8,443 nt of DNA, taken from NCBI GenBank assembly GCA_030609125.1, contig JAUWCW010000075.1, forward strand, positions 1 to 8,443. Reading direction: 5' to 3'. A model generated the notes under the pieces. The model was not told the DNA's origin. It was given only the letters and a program-made list of their open reading frames with translations, and did not search any database. This document shows, piece after piece, positions 1 to 5,976 of this stretch (the first letter of the stretch is position 1; every line of letters starts with the position of its first letter). The translations under genes were made by a program, and so were the position numbers. Source of the stretch: JAUWCW01 sp030609125 [NCBI: Candidatus Rokuibacteriota bacterium] (GTDB lineage: Bacteria; JAUVQV01).

Positions 1-37
1 TCTTCTCGCCCCTGCCGGCTTTCGTGGTCGTCATCAT
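1..37 (-). CDS. Possible 5' end of the next operon gene (partial, unidentified)
   Basis: On the minus strand, 44 nt beyond the stop of the mutase-like gene, two adjacent in-frame ATG codons (37-35 and 34-32) open a frame that stays open to the window edge. The visible peptide is MMTTTKAGRGEK. A G-rich run (GGGGGA) lies directly before the first ATG and would serve the second ATG better, although its spacing is short for a ribosome binding site. No terminator-like hairpin with a U tract separates it from the upstream gene, so it could be the sixth gene of the operon. Twelve residues are too few to name a family, and the frame could also be chance. Confidence 0.3.
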   Translation of the reverse strand, partial: MMTTTKAGRGEK

Positions 38-81
38 TCCCCCGCCGTGCGCGCCCCCGCCCCGCCTTTCCGGGTGTGCGG

Positions 82-1305
82 TCACTGGCCCCGCAGGAAG
101 CGGCCCAGGAGGCGGTGGCCCTCCTCTATCATCACTCCCGAGTTGAGGGCCGAGTCCTCGCTGAAGGAAATCTGCCGCACCCCTTCCGCTGCCGGGGCCG
201 GCGAAATGACGTAGGGGACGGGGTCTCCGGTGTGGGTTCTCATCTGCAGGGGGGTGGGGTGGTCGGGAGCGGCGAGAACCCTGAAGTCCTCTCCCGCCCG
301 GCTCTCGAGAACGGGACCGAGAAACTCCGCATCGATGCTCTCGATGGCGCGCACCTTGAGCTCCGCCTCCCCCTGGTGTCCAGCCTCGTCGGGGGCCTCG
401 ATGTGGACGAAGACGATGTCGTGCTCTTCCAGGGCCTTCAGCGCGTACGCCGCCTTGGCGCCGTAGTCGGTGTCCACGTAGCCCGTCGCCCCCGGCACGA
501 CGATCCGCTCCAGACCGGCGAGAACCCCGATGCCGTTGACGAGATCGACAGCGGAGATGACCGCGCCGGAAAGGCCCGTCGCCTCCTTGAGGGTCGGCAG
601 GGCGGGACGGCGGCCGGCGCCCCAGAACCAGAACGAGTCCGCCGTGAGGAGCCCGCGCTCCCGCCGGCTCCGGTTCACGGGGTGGTCTTTCAGGAAGGCG
701 GCGGAAATCCTCATTAGCTCCAGCAGCCGTGCGGCGCCTTCTCCCCGCGGGAGGTAGTCCTCAACCTCCCTGTCCAGGATGTCGTGGGGAGGCGTAAGGG
801 TCACCTCGTCGCTGCCGCCTTTCCAGACGAGAAGGTGGCGGTAGCCGACTCCGGGGTAGAGGTCCAGGTCGGGCTGGAAGTGCCGCCGGTACTCCTCGGT
901 GAGGCGGAAATCCTCGACGATGCGGCGGCCCTCCCCGGTGCTGATGTGACCGGCGCTGTAGTCTTTCATCTGCGCTCCCGCCTCACCCGGCGCCTTCCCT
1001 TCGGTGCAGACCAGGTTGCAGCGGAAGGCGACGTCCCCGCCGGCGAGCTCGATGCCGAGGCTGGCCGCCTCCAGGGGCGCCCTGCCGGTGTAGTAGCGGG
1101 ACGGGTCGTATCCGAAGAGGCTCAGGTTGGCGACATCGCTCCCCGGGGCCATCCCCTCCGGAACGGTGCGGACGAGTCCGATCTCGCCTTCCCGCACCAG
1201 CCGGTCCAGGTTGGGGGTCCGGGCCGCCTGCAGGGGCGTCTTGCCGTTCAGCGACGGCTCGGGCAGGTCCGCCGAACCGTCGGGAATGAGCACCAGATAC
1301 TTCAC
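82..1305 (-). CDS. apgM: Archaeal-type cofactor-independent phosphoglycerate mutase family protein; candidate homoserine kinase
   Basis: A 407-residue alkaline-phosphatase-superfamily metalloenzyme of the archaeal-type independent phosphoglycerate mutase group. Visible motifs are an N-terminal metal aspartate (LIPDG, D9), the catalytic serine in PGSDVAN (S56), AGHIST near 118-123, and C-terminal metal ligands in APDEAGH (D306, H310), D348-H349 and H358. Length is usual for this group (about 400). The GTG start overlaps the thrC stop as GTGA, with AAGGTG 8 nt upstream; the same frame is open for another 102 codons inside thrC, but that part is a shadow. A subfamily of these proteins, encoded beside hom and thrC, has been proposed as homoserine kinase (TIGR02535, from memory). 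Since no ThrB-type kinase is present and the gene is coupled to thrC, I infer that role; the 2-/3-phosphoglycerate mutase reaction is the alternative. All catalytic residues appear intact. Confidence 0.85.
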   Translation of the reverse strand: MKYLVLIPDGSADLPEPSLNGKTPLQAARTPNLDRLVREGEIGLVRTVPEGMAPGSDVANLSLFGYDPSRYYTGRAPLEAASLGIELAGGDVAFRCNLVCTEGKAPGEAGAQMKDYSAGHISTGEGRRIVEDFRLTEEYRRHFQPDLDLYPGVGYRHLLVWKGGSDEVTLTPPHDILDREVEDYLPRGEGAARLLELMRISAAFLKDHPVNRSRRERGLLTADSFWFWGAGRRPALPTLKEATGLSGAVISAVDLVNGIGVLAGLERIVVPGATGYVDTDYGAKAAYALKALEEHDIVFVHIEAPDEAGHQGEAELKVRAIESIDAEFLGPVLESRAGEDFRVLAAPDHPTPLQMRTHTGDPVPYVISPAPAAEGVRQISFSEDSALNSGVMIEEGHRLLGRFLRGQ

Positions 1306-2360
1306 AGGCCCAGCACCTTGAGGACGGCGTCCTTTTCGGCCTCGACCGTGTGGGCCGGAGAGGACACCCTGATGGCAAGGTCCGGGTCCTTCAGGCCGTG
1401 GCCCGTGAGGGTCAGAACGAGCCTCTGGCCCTTGCGAAAGTAGCCCCGCTCCTGCAGCTTGCGCACCCCGGCCACGGTGGCGGCCGAGGCGGGCTCGCAG
1501 AAGATGCCCTCCGCCGAGGCCAGCATCCTGTACGCCTCGACGATCTCCTCGTCCGTCACGGACTCGATGAGCCCTCCCGACTCGTCCCTGGCGGCGACGG
1601 CCTGCTTCCACGAAGCGGGGTTGCCGATCCTGATGGCGGTGGCCAGGGTTTCGGGCTTCTCAACGGGATGGCCGAGAACGATAGGGGCCGCCCCCGCCGC
1701 CTGGAAACCGAGCATCACCGGCAGACGGTCGATGACTCCCTGCTCGCGGTAGGTCCGGTACCCCCGCCAGTAGGCGGTGATGTTGCCCGCGTTGCCGACG
1801 GGAAGGACGTGACAGTCCGGCGGGCCGTCGAGGGCATCGCAGACCTCGAAGGCGGCGGTGGTCTGGCCCTCGATCCGGTAGGGGTTGACGGAGTTCACCA
1901 GCGTCACGGGGTGCTCCGCGGAGATTTCCCGTACCAGGCGCAGGGCGTCGTCGAAATTGCCCTTCACCTGCAGGACCCTTGCCCCGTGAACCATGGCCTG
2001 GGAGAGCTTGCCGAGGGCTATTTTCCCCTCGGGGATGAGCACGAAACAGTCGATCCCCGCCCGGGCGGCAAAGGCGGAGGCGGAAGCGGAGGTGTTGCCG
2101 GTGGAGGCGCAGATCACCGCCCGCGAGCCCGCCTCTCTCGCCTTGGAGAGGGCCATCGTCATCCCCCTGTCCTTGAAGCTGCCCGTGGGATTGAGGCCCT
2201 CGTACTTCAGGTATATCTCGAGGTCCGGGTTGATGATCCGCGCGAGGTTGTCGGCCTTGACGAGGGGCGTGTTCCCCTCGTTCAGGGTTATGACGGGAGT
2301 CTTCTCCGAGACTGAGAGAAACTCACGGTACCGCTCGATCACACCCATCCACCGGCTCAT
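1302..2360 (-). CDS. thrC: Threonine synthase
   Basis: PLP enzyme that converts O-phospho-L-homoserine and water to L-threonine and phosphate, the last step of threonine synthesis, in the cytoplasm. The 352-residue length fits the short bacterial form. Visible features are the N-terminal EGNTPL stretch (28-33), the Schiff-base lysine K63 in GSFKDRGM, the substrate-binding STGNTSAS (86-93) and the phosphate-binding loop VGNAGN (188-193). The ATG start overlaps the hom stop as ATGA, with a GA-rich ribosome binding site (GGAGAGGAGAG) in the end of hom, so translation is probably coupled. A second in-frame Met (M5) is possible but less well placed. The gene is intact, lies between hom and the mutase-like gene, and matches the Bacillus-like ThrC pattern around the N-terminal W-x-G-x-I segment. 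Confidence 0.96.
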   Translation of the reverse strand: MSRWMGVIERYREFLSVSEKTPVITLNEGNTPLVKADNLARIINPDLEIYLKYEGLNPTGSFKDRGMTMALSKAREAGSRAVICASTGNTSASASAFAARAGIDCFVLIPEGKIALGKLSQAMVHGARVLQVKGNFDDALRLVREISAEHPVTLVNSVNPYRIEGQTTAAFEVCDALDGPPDCHVLPVGNAGNITAYWRGYRTYREQGVIDRLPVMLGFQAAGAAPIVLGHPVEKPETLATAIRIGNPASWKQAVAARDESGGLIESVTDEEIVEAYRMLASAEGIFCEPASAATVAGVRKLQERGYFRKGQRLVLTLTGHGLKDPDLAIRVSSPAHTVEAEKDAVLKVLGL

Positions 2361-3667
2361 TCCGAACTCTCCTCTCCGCTCTCTTCGACCCTGATGCAGA
2401 CCGGCGGAGCGGTTACGACCTGCCGGCCGGCGATCTCATCGAGAGCGGCCCTCACCGACGCCTCCCTGGCGCTGTGAGTCATCATGACGATGGGGACGGC
2501 GCTCCCCGCCTCGCGTCCCCTCTGGATGACGGAGGCGATGCTGATCTCGTGGCGGGCGAGGACCCCCGATATGGCCGCCAGTATGCCGGGGCGGTCGGGA
2601 GACATGAAGCGGATGTAGCAGGGGCATCTCACCTCTTCCATGGGGACGATGGGACGCTCCTCCTCGAGAGTGATCCGGAACGGGGAGGGACCGCCGCCGG
2701 TCCTGATGCTTCTCGCCATCTCGACCAGGTCCGCCACGACGGCACTCGCCGTGGGCAGGCTCCCGGCTCCGAGGCCGTACAGGAGGGTCGGGCCGACTGC
2801 GTCGCCCCGTATGTAGATGGCGTTGAAGACGTCGCCCACGGTGGCCAGGAGGTGCCCTTTGGGAATCATGGTGGGGTGGACCCGCGCCTCGACACGCTCC
2901 CCGCCGGCCTTGGCCACAGCGAGAAGCTTGACGACATAGCCAAGCTCCCGGGCGATTTCAAGGTCTATCAGCGAAATCCCTGATATCCCCTCGGTGTAAA
3001 TCTTCTCCAGCGGGACGCAGGTGTCGAAGGCGAGGCTCGCCAGGATGGCCAGCTTGTGGGCCGCGTCTCCCCCGTCTATGTCAAGGCCGGGGTCCGCCTC
3101 GGCGTACCCCATCTCCTGGGCCCGTCTGAGGGCCGTCTCGAAATCGAGCCCCTCTTCCGACATGCGGGTCAGGATGTAGTTCGAGGTGCCGTTGATGATG
3201 CCGTGGATGGACTCGATCCGGTTCGCCACCAGCCCCTCCCGCAGAGCCCGAATGACCGGTATGCCCCCGCCGACGCTCGCCTCGAAGCCGAGCCTGCCTC
3301 CCCCCTCCTGCGAGGCTCCGCAAAGCTCCTGCCAGTGGTGGGCGAGAAGGGCCTTGTTGGCGGTGACCACCCCCTTGCCCTTCCCGAGAGCCTGCAGGGT
3401 GAAGGTCCGTGCCGGTTCGAGACCCCCGATGAGCTCCACCACCAGCGGGATATCGGGGTCTTCGATGACCTCCCCGGCGTCGGTGGTAAGCAGGGAGGCC
3501 GGCACCTGGATGCCGCGGTCGGTGGTGACGTCCAGATCGGCCACTTTCGCCAGAGTCAGGGGAAAGCCCAGCCTCTTCTCGATGACGGCACGGTTCTGCA
3601 GGAGGAGGCGGACCACGCCCGCTCCGACGGTGCCGAAACCGATCACGCCGACTTTCACTTCATGCAT
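2357..3667 (-). CDS. hom: Homoserine dehydrogenase with C-terminal ACT domain
   Basis: Reduces aspartate-4-semialdehyde to homoserine with NAD(P)H, the branch point from lysine to threonine/methionine synthesis. The 436-residue length is typical of the monofunctional bacterial enzyme with a regulatory tail. Visible features are the Rossmann loop GFGTVG (10-15), TANK with K105, the conserved NGTSNYIL segment (159-166), GYAEADP with E190, and the catalytic pair D201/K205 in DGGDAAHK. The ACT domain starts near residue 350 (YIRFMSPDRPGILAAI) and runs to about 425, implying allosteric feedback, classically by threonine. The ATG at 3667 has AGAGGA six nucleotides upstream; a second ATG four bases later is out of frame. 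It is not fused to aspartate kinase, and no aspartate kinase gene lies in this window. It follows alaC after a 95-nt gap and overlaps thrC by four bases. Confidence 0.97.
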   Translation of the reverse strand: MHEVKVGVIGFGTVGAGVVRLLLQNRAVIEKRLGFPLTLAKVADLDVTTDRGIQVPASLLTTDAGEVIEDPDIPLVVELIGGLEPARTFTLQALGKGKGVVTANKALLAHHWQELCGASQEGGGRLGFEASVGGGIPVIRALREGLVANRIESIHGIINGTSNYILTRMSEEGLDFETALRRAQEMGYAEADPGLDIDGGDAAHKLAILASLAFDTCVPLEKIYTEGISGISLIDLEIARELGYVVKLLAVAKAGGERVEARVHPTMIPKGHLLATVGDVFNAIYIRGDAVGPTLLYGLGAGSLPTASAVVADLVEMARSIRTGGGPSPFRITLEEERPIVPMEEVRCPCYIRFMSPDRPGILAAISGVLARHEISIASVIQRGREAGSAVPIVMMTHSAREASVRAALDEIAGRQVVTAPPVCIRVEESGEESSE

Positions 3668-3693
3668 CGTTGTTCCTCTCGTGAGTCGTTCAT

Positions 3694-3746
3694 CGTATGT
3701 CGTATGTCGTCGCAGGCTGAAGCCTGCGCCTACAAGCCTGCGGCTT
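3694..3746. repeat. Palindromic repeat-like element in the alaC-hom gap
   Basis: The 95-nt alaC-hom gap holds two features. First, a tandem heptamer: CGTATGT at 3694-3700 and again at 3701-3707, followed by a partial CGT. Second, a perfect 8-bp inverted repeat, CGCAGGCT-GA-AGCCTGCG (3711-3728), followed six bases later by a smaller dyad, AAGCC-TGC-GGCTT (3734-3746), that reuses the same GCAGGCTT core. In the operon mRNA the large dyad can fold as a seven-pair stem with a UUCA loop. There is no U tract, so it is not a classical terminator. The composition resembles dispersed intergenic palindromic (REP-like) elements common in deltaproteobacteria, a judgement from memory. Only one copy is visible here, so dispersal cannot be shown from this window. 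Confidence 0.6.
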
Positions 3747-3762
3747 TCATACCGGGCCGGGA

Positions 3763-4935
<1,173 letters not shown>

Positions 4936-4949
4936 GATACCCCCCGTTT

Positions 4950-5837
4950 CTACAGTTTCCCCGCTATTCCCGGGCGCGCCTCGTCCCGAGCCGAAACAAA
5001 CCCGGCATAGATCTCACCGGCATGGTATGAGCTCCGCACCAGCGGACCGGCTACGACGCGCTCGATTCCGGTCTTCCGTCCCTCACGGGCGAGATCCGCG
5101 AACTCCCGGGGCTCCAGGTACCTCGACACGGCGAGATTCTCTCTCGTCGGCTGCAGGTACTGACCCAGTGTCAGGGACCTGCAGCCCGCCCGGGCCAGGT
5201 CCCGCATCACCTCCATGACTTCTTCCCTCTCCTCGCCGAGTCCAAGCATCATCCCCGACTTCGTGACCGGCAGAACCTCGGCGGCGCGGCGAAGCAGGTC
5301 GACGGACCGCCCGTAGTCCGCTCCCGGCCGAACCGCCGGGTAGAGGCGCGGCACGGTCTCGACGTTGTGGTTCAGCACCTCGGGGGCCGCGGCGAGCACC
5401 CTTTCCAGGGCGCCCGCTCTTCCGCCGAAGTCCGGGACCAGCACTTCCACGCAGGCCCCCGGGTTCCTGCGGCGAATCTCCCCGACGACCTCCGCAAAGA
5501 CCGCCGCGCCTCCGTCGGGAAGGTCGTCCCGGGTGACGGAGGTCACCACCACGAAGTCGAGCCCCAGGCGCCTCACCGCTTCCGCGACCGCTCCCGGCTC
5601 ACCGGGATCGGGGGCCTCGGGGCAGCCCTTGTGAACGGCGCAGAAACCGCACCGCCGGGTACAGGACCTTCCCAGAAGGAGAAAGGTCGCCGTCCGTTCC
5701 CCGAAGCACTCCCCCCGGTTGGGACACCGGGCCGATTCACAGACCGTCGACACTTTGAGGTCCCTGAGCAGTTTCCTGACCTCGTGTCCCCCGGCGATAG
5801 GGACGGCCCTGGGAAAGACCCATCGGGGCTTGCGCAC
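4950..5837 (-). CDS. lipA: Lipoyl synthase (radical SAM)
   Basis: Inserts two sulfur atoms into octanoyl groups on lipoyl domains and the glycine-cleavage H protein, using S-adenosylmethionine and two 4Fe-4S clusters. Numbering from the GTG start gives 295 residues. The auxiliary-cluster motif [12 protein letters not shown] supplies C33, C38 and C44; the radical-SAM motif CTRRCGFC supplies C59, C63 and C66; and the C-terminal RSSY (268-271) gives the serine ligand S270. Start choice: the frame continues upstream, but GTG at 5837 has AAAAGGAGG eight nucleotides before it and yields an N terminus (VRKPRW...) like those of other LipA proteins. The upstream ATG at 5876 has no ribosome binding site and sits inside the promoter -10. 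It is slightly shorter at the N terminus than E. coli LipA. It appears to be the first gene of the operon; lipB is not visible. Confidence 0.95.
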   Translation of the reverse strand: MRKPRWVFPRAVPIAGGHEVRKLLRDLKVSTVCESARCPNRGECFGERTATFLLLGRSCTRRCGFCAVHKGCPEAPDPGEPGAVAEAVRRLGLDFVVVTSVTRDDLPDGGAAVFAEVVGEIRRRNPGACVEVLVPDFGGRAGALERVLAAAPEVLNHNVETVPRLYPAVRPGADYGRSVDLLRRAAEVLPVTKSGMMLGLGEEREEVMEVMRDLARAGCRSLTLGQYLQPTRENLAVSRYLEPREFADLAREGRKTGIERVVAGPLVRSSYHAGEIYAGFVSARDEARPGIAGKL

Positions 5838-5845
5838 GGAGCCCG

Positions 5846-5854
5846 CCTCCTTTT
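5846..5854 (-). promoter_or_regulatory. Ribosome binding site that fixes the lipA start
   Basis: On the minus strand, AAAAGGAGG is a near-perfect Shine-Dalgarno sequence eight nucleotides before the GTG at 5837-5835. No comparable site precedes the in-frame ATG at 5876 or the more upstream in-frame start near 5930, so the shorter protein is preferred. Confidence 0.85.
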
Positions 5855-5871
5855 CGTAAGAAAACCGCTTA

Positions 5872-5900
5872 ACCATAGGGGAAATAAGGGAAACTGTCAA
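5872..5900 (-). promoter_or_regulatory. Sigma70-like promoter of the lipA-alaC-hom-thrC-apgM operon
   Basis: The minus strand carries TTGACA (5900-5895), a 17-nt spacer and TATGGT (5877-5872; four of six consensus bases). Transcription would start near 5865 and give a leader of about 28 nt that contains the strong lipA ribosome binding site. It is the only convincing promoter seen ahead of the cluster. The leader is too short for a riboswitch or attenuator. Start site inferred from spacing only. Confidence 0.7.
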
Positions 5901-5937
5901 GAAGAGCTCCGAATTCCGCCACCCCGGCACACCCTCA

Positions 5938-5966
5938 TTGACAAGGGGAACGGCACTCCCTAAGAT
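5938..5966 (+). promoter_or_regulatory. Sigma70-like promoter of the hybrid kinase gene, predicted to give a leaderless mRNA
   Basis: The plus strand carries TTGACA (5938-5943), a 17-nt spacer and TAAGAT (5961-5966; four of six consensus bases). A start six to eight bases after the -10 falls at 5972-5974, only 3-5 nt before the ATG at 5977. No Shine-Dalgarno sequence is visible before that ATG, which fits leaderless or near-leaderless translation. The -35 lies 37 bp from the -35 of the divergent lipA promoter. Confidence 0.65.
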
Positions 5967-5976
5967 CTATGCTGCC

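Noticed and set aside
1306-1611. N-terminal extension of the mutase-like gene into thrC
   Set aside because: The 102 extra codons are Arg/Gly-rich shadow sequence inside thrC; the GTG at 1305 with the GTGA overlap gives the family-typical N terminus.
1350-2315. Plus-strand open frame (321 codons) opposite thrC
   Set aside because: Gly-, Asp- and Val-rich shadow of thrC with no recognisable domain.
3711-3728. Intrinsic terminator after alaC
   Set aside because: The hairpin is strong but no U tract follows on the minus strand; downstream bases are ACGACATACG.
5838-5865. Riboswitch or attenuator in the lipA leader
   Set aside because: The predicted leader is about 28 nt, too short for a known riboswitch or for a leader peptide with attenuator stems.
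5938-5976. TTG start giving the kinase 13 extra residues
   Set aside because: The TTG is part of the TTGACA -35 box, so it should lie upstream of the transcript, and the extra residues do not belong to a receiver domain.
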